From assembly GCF_003544895.1 (NCBI RefSeq), contig NZ_CP032125.1:2680001-2744000 (forward strand): DNA of 64,000 nucleotides, written 5' to 3'. This stretch comes from Profundibacter amoris. GTDB taxonomy: Bacteria > Pseudomonadota > Alphaproteobacteria > Rhodobacterales > Rhodobacteraceae. The translations under genes were made by a program, and so were the position numbers. This document shows positions 15,788 through 23,988 of the stretch, piece by piece (the stretch's first letter is position 1; each line of letters starts with the position of its first letter). The notes below the pieces were generated by a model that was not told the DNA's origin, did no database searches, and worked only from the letters and a program-made list of their open reading frames with translations.

Positions 15788-16605
15788 TTCGACAGCTCCT
15801 TTGAACGGTCACTGGAGGCCGCCACCGCCCGCTTCATCAAAGGGGTCAATCCGGTTTCAGGGTCCATCAGAACCTCCAGCGCTGCGGCTGTGGTGCCTTG
15901 CGGGCTGGTCACATTCACCCGCAGCTGGGCGGGATCCTCGTCCGCGGCTTCGGCCAGTTGCCCCGCCCCCGAAACCGTGGCCTTGGCCAGTTGCATCGCC
16001 ATATCGGCGGGCAATCCCTGCTCCACACCGGCGGCCGCCAATGCCTCGATCATCAGGAACACATAGGCAGGGCCGGAGCCGGAAACCCCCGTCACCGCAT
16101 CAATCTGCGCCTCGTTTTCCAGTCGCACGGTTTGACCCACGGCCTGCAACAGGGAATCCGCCAGCGCCAGTTCCCCGTCGCCGGTATTGCCATTGCCAAC
16201 CAGCGCCGTGATGCCGCGCGAAATGGCGGCGGGTGTGTTCGGCATGGCACGGATAATCGGGGTATCCGCCCCCAGCGCCTGTTCGTAGAACGCCAGTGAT
16301 TTACCCGCCGCAACCGAGATAAACAACGTCCTGCCATTGCCCAGCGGGGTCAACACCGGCAGGGCTTGCTCCATCATCTGCGGCTTGACCGCAATCAGGA
16401 CAATCGCCGGCGCATCGGGTAAATCCGTGTTCAGATGCAGCCCTTCGGCTACCAGCCCCTGCACCCAGTCATTGGGGCGCGGGTCCAGAATCCAGACCGA
16501 GGCAGCGGGCAACCCCTGCCCCAGCCAGCCCTGCAACATGGCCGATCCCATCTTGCCACAGCCCAGCAACACCAGCCCGCGTTTCTTTACGTCATTCATA
16601 TCCAT
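15784..16605 (-). CDS. proC: Pyrroline-5-carboxylate reductase
   Basis: A 273-residue enzyme reducing 1-pyrroline-5-carboxylate to proline. It shows the N-terminal Rossmann motif LLGCGKMGSAMLQGW, then VLIAVKPQ, MPNTPAAISRGITAL and the C-terminal signature DAVTGVSGSGPAYVFLMIEAL with the downstream ATVSGAGQL. Length and motifs are standard. First gene of the overlapping trio with csaA and a hydroxyacid dehydrogenase. The start is at 16605; an in-frame ATG two codons later is equally possible. Confidence 0.95.
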   Translation of the reverse strand: MDMNDVKKRGLVLLGCGKMGSAMLQGWLGQGLPAASVWILDPRPNDWVQGLVAEGLHLNTDLPDAPAIVLIAVKPQMMEQALPVLTPLGNGRTLFISVAAGKSLAFYEQALGADTPIIRAMPNTPAAISRGITALVGNGNTGDGELALADSLLQAVGQTVRLENEAQIDAVTGVSGSGPAYVFLMIEALAAAGVEQGLPADMAMQLAKATVSGAGQLAEAADEDPAQLRVNVTSPQGTTAAALEVLMDPETGLTPLMKRAVAASSDRSKELSK

Positions 16606-16641
16606 TTTGTTCGTCCCTGTTATCCGTCGTTGGAAAACAGG

Positions 16642-17145
16642 TTAGGCCCGACCGTAAGCCTCTGCAATGGCAACCTGCATCGCATCTTCAACCGATTGAT
16701 CGCCCCAGACGACCAGTTGAAACGCCGGATAGAACCGTTCCGCCGACAAGACAGCCGCATTGATCAGGGTCGAAATCTGCTCGGCCCCCGCCATCTGCCC
16801 GCCTGACAGCACCAGCCCGTAACGATATACCATCAGCCGCTGTTCGCGCCAATAGGTAAAGGCGCCCGACCAGCAGCGGTCATTCACCGCGTTCAGCGCC
16901 TCGTAAAGCTGCGGCAGCTTTTCGTCTGGCGGCTCCATCTCGAACGTGCAGATCAGGCGCAGGGCCTCGTCCGTATCCGACCACGCCAGCGTGATGGAAT
17001 AGGTGCGCCATTGCCCCTCGACCGCCATAGCGATCTGGTCATCGGCTACGCGGTCGAAATCCCATGCGTGATGCTGGGCCAGTGTTTCAACGATGTCGAT
17101 CGGATGCAGATCATCTGCATCCATAAACTGCTCGGATAGCGACAT
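16642..17145 (-). CDS. YbjN domain-containing protein
   Basis: A 167-residue cytosolic protein of the YbjN (type III secretion chaperone-like) family, recognised by the pattern of an N-terminal HPIDIVETLAQHHAWDFDRV, a central FEMEPPDEKLPQLYEALNAVND and the C-terminal AERFYPAFQLVVWGDQSVEDAM. The family is widespread in alphaproteobacteria; its function is not established. It lies 36 bases upstream of proC on the same strand and may share its transcript. Confidence 0.8.
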   Translation of the reverse strand: MSLSEQFMDADDLHPIDIVETLAQHHAWDFDRVADDQIAMAVEGQWRTYSITLAWSDTDEALRLICTFEMEPPDEKLPQLYEALNAVNDRCWSGAFTYWREQRLMVYRYGLVLSGGQMAGAEQISTLINAAVLSAERFYPAFQLVVWGDQSVEDAMQVAIAEAYGRA

Positions 17146-17379
17146 GTGCCTGACCTCTACTGCTTCAATTCCTGCGGGTGGCAGCCCACAACAATTAGGC
17201 CTCGATACCAGAACCGGTGGATGTTACCGCCTGTTCTTACTAGATATGGTGGTGCATAGGGGCGGCCCTGTAAAGATTTTTCTTCAGGTTATCCCCAGAT
17301 AAATTCTGGATACGCTTGTTGAAAACTGCCCGGCCGCCCCACATCTGTTCAGAACCGACCCGAACCGGAAAGCGCGCCA

Positions 17380-18390
17380 ATGCCCCCCGAACACGATGCC
17401 GAAATCCATAAAAACGGCTGCTATCACAACGCTCCGCCTTTTGCCGAGCTGCGCAATCCGATGGGCCGGGCCGCGCAGATCAGGCAATTCCTGTTCAAAC
17501 GCACCCCGAATGCTGTGCCCGCTGGCAACATCCCGATTGTCCCTCTGAACCGGCAGGACCTCGAGTCCCGGCGCGAAAACGGCGAAATCCACCTCTACCG
17601 GCTGGGCCATTCAACCGTGCTGCTGAAACTGGGGGGCGATTACTGGCTGACCGATCCGGTCTTTTCCAACCGCGCCTCGCCCAGCCGGCTTGCCGGCCCC
17701 AAACGGTTTCACAACACGCCGATTACCATCGCCGACCTACCCGATATCACAGGCGTGATCATCTCGCATAACCACTATGACCATCTGGATAAATCCGCGA
17801 TCAAACAGTTGAATGGCAAGGTCGGGCATTTCATCACCACTCGTGGCACCGGCAAATACCTGAAACGCTGGGGCGTGGCCGAAACCCGCATCACCGAACT
17901 GGGCTGGTGGCAATCACACAACCACGGCGACACCACCCTGACCGCCACCCCGTCGCAACATTTCTCGGGGCGCGGGCTGTTTGACAACAACAAATCGCTT
18001 TGGGCCTCTTTCGTGCTGCAACACAACGGTAGAAAAATCTTCTTTGGCTCGGATTCAGGCTATTTTGACGGGTTCAAACAAATCGGCCAGCATTTCGGTG
18101 GCTTCGACATCACCCTGATGGAAACCGGCGCCTATAGCGCACTGTGGCCCTATGTGCATATGACGCCTGATCAAACCTATCAGGCCCACAAGGATCTGCG
18201 CGGCAAAACCCTGATGCCGATCCACAATTCCACCTTCAAACTGGCATTCCACCCCTGGAAGGAACCGCTGGAGCAGATCACCGAACTGGCCGAACAGGAA
18301 AACACCCCCCTGCTCACCCCGCAAATCGGCGAGCGCATCACACTGGGCCAAACCGCATCCCCCCCCCCCCGCTGGTGGCAATCTGTTTAG
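17380..18390 (+). CDS. MBL-fold metallohydrolase (NAPE-PLD/UlaG-like)
   Basis: A 336-residue metallo-beta-lactamase-fold hydrolase. The metal motif is HNHYDHLD at residues 130-137 (H-x-H-x-D-H), preceded by GHSTVLLKLGGDYWLTDPVFS, and followed by SDSGY and PIHNSTF, as in the NAPE-PLD/RomA-like branch. The substrate is unknown. The last codons run through a tract of twelve C residues (18359-18370) encoding a proline run; any slippage would rewrite the last six or so residues and extend the protein. The start ATG at 17380 has no strong SD; M28 is an alternative. Confidence 0.8.
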   Translation: MPPEHDAEIHKNGCYHNAPPFAELRNPMGRAAQIRQFLFKRTPNAVPAGNIPIVPLNRQDLESRRENGEIHLYRLGHSTVLLKLGGDYWLTDPVFSNRASPSRLAGPKRFHNTPITIADLPDITGVIISHNHYDHLDKSAIKQLNGKVGHFITTRGTGKYLKRWGVAETRITELGWWQSHNHGDTTLTATPSQHFSGRGLFDNNKSLWASFVLQHNGRKIFFGSDSGYFDGFKQIGQHFGGFDITLMETGAYSALWPYVHMTPDQTYQAHKDLRGKTLMPIHNSTFKLAFHPWKEPLEQITELAEQENTPLLTPQIGERITLGQTASPPPRWWQSV

Positions 18391-18554
18391 GCTTCTCTTT
18401 TATAAAAATATCCCCGCCGGAGGCATCCGCCACCAAACCAGCCACCACACCGGCAACTCGAAAAACAGCCCCATCCACGACCGCCTCCCCCTTCAGGGGG
18501 ACCAGAGGGGGTTTTACCGATATCAGAGCGTGGGCGTCAGCCCACTCCGCCAGA
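18391..18554. other. Intergenic region without a gene
   Basis: Between the MBL-fold gene and the convergent ubiK-like gene I see no gene and no convincing intrinsic terminator on either strand. Confidence 0.4.
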
Positions 18555-18839
18555 TCAGGCTTTCTTGGTGCGGGCCGCCGGCTTTTTCTTCTTCGGGGCA
18601 GCTTTGGCTTCCAGTGCGTCCAGCCGGGCCTTAAGGGCCTCATTTTCTTCCCGCGCCTTTTGCGCCATCGCCCGTACCGCATCGAATTCCTCGCGCGAAA
18701 CGAAATCGCGATCCGCCATCCAGCGATCAACCCAGCTTTTCATTGCTGTGTTTGCTTCGTCTTTTGCCCCCTGCGCCACACCCATGGCATTGGTGAACAA
18801 ATGGGAAATATCATCAAGTACTTTGTTACGAGTTTGCAT
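18555..18839 (-). CDS. ubiK: UbiK-like accessory factor (BMFP domain, YqiC family)
   Basis: A 94-residue protein with an amphipathic N-terminal helix (VLDDISHLFTNAMGVAQGAK), a C-terminal coiled coil (VSREEFDAVRAMAQKAREENEALKARLDALEAK, read here in parts) and a lysine/alanine-rich tail. This is the BMFP/YqiC architecture; UbiK aids aerobic ubiquinone synthesis by binding lipid and the Ubi complex. The ATG at 18839 is preceded by a strong GGAGG; a longer start at 18851 lacks one. It is divergent from lgt. Confidence 0.8.
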   Translation of the reverse strand: MQTRNKVLDDISHLFTNAMGVAQGAKDEANTAMKSWVDRWMADRDFVSREEFDAVRAMAQKAREENEALKARLDALEAKAAPKKKKPAARTKKA

Positions 18840-18935
18840 GGAGGCCTCCAAATTTTGCTGTTAACGCATATATGAGGTGACAATCGGCAAATCACAAGGT
18901 TGACTTGACCACAAAACAACAGGCAGGAAACAAAC

Positions 18936-19820
18936 ATGCAATTCGTGATCCCCTTCCCCGGCATCGGCAACGAAATCTTTTCCATCGACATCGGTGGTTT
19001 CGATTTTGCCCTGCGCTGGTATGCGCTGGCCTATATCGTCGGCATCATCATCGGTTATCGCATCGTGCTGCGCGCCGTGCGCACCCCGCGCCTGTGGCGT
19101 GATGAAACACCGCCGACCACACCGGAATTGCTCGAAGCCTTCCTGACATGGGCAATCCTTGGCATCATCCTTGGCGGCCGCCTTGGCTTTGTGCTGTTTT
19201 ACCAGCCCGCCTATTACCTGCAAAACCCCGCCGAAATCCTGCAAGTATGGAATGGCGGCATGTCGTTCCACGGTGGTTTTCTGGGCGTCGTGATCGCCGG
19301 TCTGATCTTTTGCAAAAAACACGGCATCAAAATGCTGTCCTTTGGCGATCTGATGGCAATGGCCGCACCGGTTGGCCTGCTGCTGGGGCGGCTGGCCAAC
19401 TTCAACAGCGCCGAATTGTGGGGCCGTCCCTCGACCCTGCCATGGGCCGTGATTTTTCCCGGAATTGCCGCGCAGAATTGCCCTGATGTGATCGGTGCCT
19501 GCGCCCGTCACCCATCGCAACTCTACGAGGCTGCGATGGAAGGCCTGATCCTTGGTGCAGTGGTGCTGTTCCTTGCTTGGCGTCGGGACTGGCTAAAGAA
19601 ACCGGGCCAATTGATGGGTCTGTTCATCGCCGGTTACGGTGTGTCGCGATTTATCGTTGAATTCTTCCGGCAGGCTGATGCACAATTCATCACCGCGACC
19701 AACCCGATGGGTTATGTCATGCAGTTCGGGGACTTCGGCCTGACCAAGGGCCAGCAATTATCCCTGCCCATGATCGCCATCGGCCTGATATTCATCCTGC
19801 TTGCAAGGAAACGTACATGA
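18936..19820 (+). CDS. lgt: Phosphatidylglycerol-prolipoprotein diacylglyceryl transferase
   Basis: A 294-residue polytopic inner-membrane enzyme that transfers a diacylglyceryl group to the lipobox cysteine of prolipoproteins. Seen are [11 protein letters not shown] (with the essential HGG) and the Lgt signature [16 protein letters not shown], plus the C-terminal [16 protein letters not shown]. Length is normal. Its stop overlaps the next gene (ATGA at 19817-19820), making it the first gene of lgt-midA-pgeF. Confidence 0.96.
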   Translation: MQFVIPFPGIGNEIFSIDIGGFDFALRWYALAYIVGIIIGYRIVLRAVRTPRLWRDETPPTTPELLEAFLTWAILGIILGGRLGFVLFYQPAYYLQNPAEILQVWNGGMSFHGGFLGVVIAGLIFCKKHGIKMLSFGDLMAMAAPVGLLLGRLANFNSAELWGRPSTLPWAVIFPGIAAQNCPDVIGACARHPSQLYEAAMEGLILGAVVLFLAWRRDWLKKPGQLMGLFIAGYGVSRFIVEFFRQADAQFITATNPMGYVMQFGDFGLTKGQQLSLPMIAIGLIFILLARKRT

Positions 19821-20890
19821 CGACGCCACTGGCCAAGATCCTGATTGACCGCATCACCAACACCGGCCCCATCAGCATTGCCGACTATATGGCCGAATGC
19901 CTGCTGCATCCAAAACACGGCTATTACACCACCCGTGATCCGTTCGGCGCGGATGGCGATTTCACCACGGCACCGGAAATCAGCCAGATGTTCGGCGAAC
20001 TGCTGGGCCTGTGTCTGGCGCAATCGTGGTTGGAGCAGGGATCGCCCAAGGAATTCGTGCTGGCCGAACTTGGCCCCGGTCGCGGCACATTGATGGCCGA
20101 TGTTCTGCGCGCCACCCAAGGCGTGTCCGGCTTTCATGCAGCGGCCAAAATCACGCTGGTCGAGGCCTCGCCCGCCCTGATCGACATCCAGCGCGAAACG
20201 CTGGACGGCTATGACGTGAACTGGGTGCAGACCAGCGGCAACCTGCCCGATGGGCCGCTTTACCTGCTGGCCAATGAATTCTTTGACGCCCTGCCGATCC
20301 GCCAGTTCATCTTTGCCGGTGATGCAGGCTGGCGCGAACGCCGCGTCGGGGTCGAGGATGGCGCGCTGGTGTTCGGCGCGGGTGACGCCACCGATGTCCC
20401 TGCCCTGACCCACCGCGTCAAGGATTGCCGCGAAGGCGATCTGGTTGAGGTCTGCGCCGCCGCCGGTGCCATTTCCGAAGACATCGCCAAACAGATTGCC
20501 CGTTTCGGCGGGGCCGCGCTATTCATCGACTATGGTGACTGGCGGTCCTTGGGCGACACATTGCAAGCCCTGCGCGGCCATGAATTTGACAGCGTCCTTG
20601 CCCACCCCGGCGAGGCCGACATCACCGCGCATGTGGATTTCGAGGCCCTTGCCGTGGCCGCCGTTTCCCACACGCCGGTCAGCAAACTGATCCCGCAGGG
20701 CGAATTGCTGGCCCGCCTTGGCATTGCCCAGCGCGCCGAAGTTCTGGCGCAGGGGTTAAGCGGCGATCAGCTTGAAACCCACATGAGCGCCCTGAAACGC
20801 TTGACCGACCCCACCGAAATGGGGACCTTATTCAAGGCAATCGCCCTCTACCCCAATGGCCACCCACCCCCAGCCGGATTCACCGCATGA
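19817..20890 (+). CDS. SAM-dependent methyltransferase, MidA/NDUFAF7 family
   Basis: A 357-residue protein of the MidA family (Methyltransf_28). It shows the family opening [25 protein letters not shown] motif [19 protein letters not shown], and [15 protein letters not shown]. In mitochondria NDUFAF7 methylates an arginine of complex I subunit NDUFS2; a matching role for the bacterial NuoD homologue is inference. It overlaps lgt and pgeF by four bases each, so all three are translationally coupled. Confidence 0.88.
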   Translation: MTTPLAKILIDRITNTGPISIADYMAECLLHPKHGYYTTRDPFGADGDFTTAPEISQMFGELLGLCLAQSWLEQGSPKEFVLAELGPGRGTLMADVLRATQGVSGFHAAAKITLVEASPALIDIQRETLDGYDVNWVQTSGNLPDGPLYLLANEFFDALPIRQFIFAGDAGWRERRVGVEDGALVFGAGDATDVPALTHRVKDCREGDLVEVCAAAGAISEDIAKQIARFGGAALFIDYGDWRSLGDTLQALRGHEFDSVLAHPGEADITAHVDFEALAVAAVSHTPVSKLIPQGELLARLGIAQRAEVLAQGLSGDQLETHMSALKRLTDPTEMGTLFKAIALYPNGHPPPAGFTA

Positions 20891-21645
20891 CCCTTGAAAT
20901 CCTGACCGCCGACAGCCTGTCCAATTTTCGCCACGGGTTCTTTACCCGCCGTGGCGGCGCGTCCAGCGGCATCTATCAGGGGCTGAACTGCGGCTTTGGC
21001 TCGACCGACCAGACCGAGGCCGTCACCCTGAACCGCGCCCGCGTTTCCGAGGCAATGGAGGTGGAACCCGACGATCTGGCCACCGTATTTCAATACCATT
21101 CCGCCGAGGTGCTGACCCTGACCAAAGCACCACAGGGTGAACGGCCCAAGGCCGACGCGATGGTCACCGCCACCCCCGGTCTGGCGCTGGGAATCCTGAC
21201 CGCCGATTGCGCGCCTGTGTTGTTTGCCGACTCCGAAGCAGGGGTCGTCGGCGCCGCCCATGCCGGTTGGAAAGGGGCGCTGGGGGGCGTGCTGGAAAAC
21301 ACGCTGGCAGCGATGGAGGCCCTTGGTGCCGATCGCGGCAACACAGTGGCCATCATCGGTCCCTGCATCAGTCAGGCCGCCTACGAAGTCGGCCCCGAAT
21401 TCATGGACAGCTTCATGGCGCATGATCCCGAATATGCCCGTTTCTTTGCCGGCGGTAACGAGGATCGCGTGCAATTCGATCTGCCCCTGTTTGCCCTGCA
21501 CCGCCTGCGCGAAGCCGGTATTGGCGATGCCGAATGGACCCGTTATTGCACTTATTCCGATGCAGAGCGTTTCTATTCCTACCGCCGCAGCGTGCATCAA
21601 AAAGAGGCCGATTACGGCCGCCTGATTTCGGTGATCCGTATCTAG
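20887..21645 (+). CDS. pgeF: Peptidoglycan editing factor PgeF (purine nucleoside phosphorylase/YfiH-type)
   Basis: A 252-residue protein of the multicopper polyphenol oxidase-like family. It has HGFFTRRGGASSGIYQGLNC near the N-terminus, then VLTADCAPVLFAD and the zinc/copper histidine motif VGAAHAGWKGALGGVLE, ending in YCTYSDAERFYSYRR. Members act on purine nucleosides and remove L-Ser-containing muropeptide errors in E. coli. Third gene of lgt-midA-pgeF. Confidence 0.92.
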   Translation: MTLEILTADSLSNFRHGFFTRRGGASSGIYQGLNCGFGSTDQTEAVTLNRARVSEAMEVEPDDLATVFQYHSAEVLTLTKAPQGERPKADAMVTATPGLALGILTADCAPVLFADSEAGVVGAAHAGWKGALGGVLENTLAAMEALGADRGNTVAIIGPCISQAAYEVGPEFMDSFMAHDPEYARFFAGGNEDRVQFDLPLFALHRLREAGIGDAEWTRYCTYSDAERFYSYRRSVHQKEADYGRLISVIRI

Positions 21646-21929
21646 CCCGATTTGTCAAAATCTGCCGTGAACATGTCCATTTTCGCCCAATTTCGGCCTA
21701 AATCCACGATTTCCAACATATACAGCAGCAAGGCATCGGCATATAGCCTTTTGTTTTCACTTATCTTTTCTGACTCCGATGCAGACTTCTATCGAAACTG
21801 TTAAAATTCAAACCATTCCCGATATTTCCAGCAATCAGTCATTCTGCTGCCCCAATGCCCCTTCATAGTGTCTTTAACGGTTCAACAGCGAACCACCTAT
21901 CAAACGGTTAACAATTGAAAGTGTGCGAC
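21646..21929. other. AT-richer intergenic stretch before a small gene
   Basis: A 284-base region clearly richer in A and T than the genes around it. It must contain the promoter of the small gene at 21930. One short reading frame (21779-21868, 29 codons) has no SD and is not called. I found no repeat or RNA family. Confidence 0.4.
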
Positions 21930-22079
21930 ATGAAAAAGCAGAAAAGCCTGATTGGCAACATCATCGCCGAAACAGCCAAGAACGAAATCGCCCTGCCCTG
22001 GGCCCGTGGTGCACGTCGTGCCGAATGGATCGCCAAACGGGCACTGCAATCCATGTCGCCTAAATCTGCCAACGCATAA
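21930..22079 (+). CDS. 49-residue basic small protein
   Basis: A short frame from ATG at 21930 to TAA at 22079, product starting MKKQKSLIGNIIAETAKNEI. It is lysine/arginine-rich at the start and middle (WARGARRAEWIAKR) and could form one amphipathic helix. Support for coding: codon choice like the neighbours (GCC, ATC, CTG), and a strong terminator 25 bases after the stop. The SD is weak (GAAAG). Function unknown. Confidence 0.5.
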   Translation: MKKQKSLIGNIIAETAKNEIALPWARGARRAEWIAKRALQSMSPKSANA

Positions 22080-22104
22080 GGCAAGACCTGTCGAGAACAA
22101 AAAC

Positions 22105-22130
22105 GGCCACCCGTCACGGGTGGCCTTTTT
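22105..22130 (+). terminator. Intrinsic terminator after the small gene
   Basis: A perfect 9-bp stem GGCCACCCG / CGGGTGGCC with a 3-base loop (22105-22125) followed by TTTTT (22126-22130) and further T-rich sequence. Confidence 0.9.
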
Positions 22131-22149
22131 GTTTGTCTTACCGGTTCGT

Positions 22150-22650
22150 TCAGGCGGATTTGTTCAGACGTTTTTCCAGCACTTCAAACGGCACACCCGG
22201 CTGATCCTTGGCGCATCGGATCACCAGTGATGTTTTCACACTGGCCACATTATCGGCCGACGTCAGGTCTTCGGTTAAAAACCGCTGAAAAGTGGACAGA
22301 TCGGGGGCCACGCATTTCAGGATAAAATCCACCTCGCCGTTCAGCATGTGGCATTCGCGCACCAGCGGCCAGTCCTGACATTTCGCTTCGAACGCCGACA
22401 GGTCCACCTCGGCCTGGCTTTGCAAACCAACCATCGCGAACACCTGCACTTCGAACCCCAATTGGCGGGCGTCCACGTCGGCATGATAACCGCGAATATA
22501 TCCGTTTTCTTCCAAAGTGCGCACGCGGCGCAGGCAGGGCGGGGCGGAAATGCCGACCCGTTTGGCCAATTCCACATTGGTCATCCGCCCGTCGGCCTGA
22601 AGTTCGGCCAAAATCATCCGGTCAATCGGATCCAGTTTCGAATTTGCCAT
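22150..22650 (-). CDS. Lrp/AsnC family transcriptional regulator
   Basis: A 166-residue regulator: N-terminal winged HTH (LDPIDRMILAELQADGRMTN and VELAKRVGISAPPCLRRVRTL) and a C-terminal RAM domain (FEVQVFAMVGLQSQAEVDLS onward, with CHMLNGEVDFILKCVAPDL). The PPCLRRVRTLE recognition helix is typical of the general Lrp branch rather than AsnC. It is divergent from trxB, 196 bases apart, an arrangement I would expect to be conserved. Confidence 0.88.
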   Translation of the reverse strand: MANSKLDPIDRMILAELQADGRMTNVELAKRVGISAPPCLRRVRTLEENGYIRGYHADVDARQLGFEVQVFAMVGLQSQAEVDLSAFEAKCQDWPLVRECHMLNGEVDFILKCVAPDLSTFQRFLTEDLTSADNVASVKTSLVIRCAKDQPGVPFEVLEKRLNKSA

Positions 22651-22846
22651 TGTATTCCTCTATCGGTATTTTCGCGGATTGTATGCGCGCTAACATTCAG
22701 GCGCAACAATATTTCACAAATGCGTAATTTTCTTGCCAAACCGGCAATCCCCGCGTCAATTGCTCGCGATGGGGGACACGGGGGGTTTTCCTGCCTGCCG
22801 CCTGCGCCTATATCTGGCCCAACCATAGTTTTACAAGGGGGCAACC

Positions 22847-23791
22847 ATGTCCGAGACACGCCATACCAAAGTTCTGATCATCGGCTCCGGCCCGACCGGA
22901 TACACCGCCGGTATCTACGCCAGCCGCGCCATGCTGGAACCCATTCTGGTACAGGGGATCGAGCCGGGCGGGCAGTTGACCACCACTACCGAGGTCGAGA
23001 ACTTCCCGGGTTTCACCGAGGTTCAGGGCCCAGAGCTGATGATGAAGATGCAGGAACACGCCGCTGCAATGGGCACCGAGATCATCTCCGACATCATCAC
23101 CGATCTGGACATCTCCAAACGCCCCTTCACCGCCAAAGGCGACAGCGGCACCACTTACACCGCCGATGCCGTTATTCTGGCCACCGGCGCGCGGGCCAAA
23201 TGGCTGGGCCTGCCGACCGAAGAAGAATTCAAGGGCTTTGGCGTATCCGCCTGCGCCACCTGCGACGGTTTCTTTTATCGTGGCATGGAGATTGTCGTGG
23301 TCGGCGGTGGCAACACGGCCGTAGAAGAAGCGCTGTTCCTGACAAAATTCGCTTCCAAAGTGACCCTGATCCACCGCCGCGACGAATTGCGCGCCGAAAA
23401 GATCCTGATCAACCGGCTGATGAAGAATGACAAGATCGTGCCGCTGTGGGATCACGAACTGGTCGAGGTCGTGGGCGATGAAGACCCCAAAGGCGTCACA
23501 GGCGTGCGCGCCAAACACGTCAAAACCGGCGAGATCACCGAGATTCCGGCCAAGGGCGTGTTCATCGCCATCGGCCACGCGCCTGCCAACGAACTGGTCA
23601 AGGACACGCTGGAAACCCATATGGGCGGCTATGTTGTGACCAAACCCGACAGCACGGCCACCTCGGTTCCCGGTGTCTTCGCGGCGGGTGATCTGACCGA
23701 TTACAAATTCCGTCAGGCGGTCACATCGGCCGGCATGGGTTGTATGGCAGCACTTGAGGCCGAGCATTTCTTGGCCGAACAGGAAAACTGA
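22847..23791 (+). CDS. trxB: Thioredoxin-disulfide reductase
   Basis: A 314-residue low-molecular-weight thioredoxin reductase, normal length. FAD motif IIGSGPTGYTAGIYASRA at the start, redox pair C136-x-x-C139 in SACATCDGFFYRG, NADPH motif VVVGGGNTAVEEAL, and the C-terminal FAD motif GVFAAGDLTDYKFRQAVTSAG. It reduces thioredoxin with NADPH in the cytosol. AAGGGGGC precedes the ATG. Confidence 0.97.
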   Translation: MSETRHTKVLIIGSGPTGYTAGIYASRAMLEPILVQGIEPGGQLTTTTEVENFPGFTEVQGPELMMKMQEHAAAMGTEIISDIITDLDISKRPFTAKGDSGTTYTADAVILATGARAKWLGLPTEEEFKGFGVSACATCDGFFYRGMEIVVVGGGNTAVEEALFLTKFASKVTLIHRRDELRAEKILINRLMKNDKIVPLWDHELVEVVGDEDPKGVTGVRAKHVKTGEITEIPAKGVFIAIGHAPANELVKDTLETHMGGYVVTKPDSTATSVPGVFAAGDLTDYKFRQAVTSAGMGCMAALEAEHFLAEQEN

Positions 23792-23809
23792 CCACCATCA
23801 CCGAACATT

Positions 23810-23834
23810 CCTTCCCGTAGATTTTGCGGGAAGG
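23810..23834 (+). terminator. Hairpin after trxB
   Basis: An 8-bp perfect stem (23810-23817 with 23827-23834) and a 9-base loop, about 20 bases after the trxB stop. There is no T-run, so it is a weak or factor-assisted terminator at best. Confidence 0.45.
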
Positions 23835-23988
23835 GAAATGATGTTCTTCTGCCACACGAAATTCAAAACTTTTTGCCCTCTTTCACGAAACCTTCAAGCC
23901 TTTGCTTGTATTTCGTCACAATCCCGCGCTATTTGCGCGAAAATCATTCCTGATGTAACACCGCCGTAACCAGATCGAGAGTTTTCAT

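Noticed and set aside
21779-21868. A 29-codon reading frame (product starts MQTSIETVKIQT) in the intergenic region before the small gene.
   Set aside because: No Shine-Dalgarno, low-complexity codon use, and no recognised family; it may be chance in AT-rich sequence.
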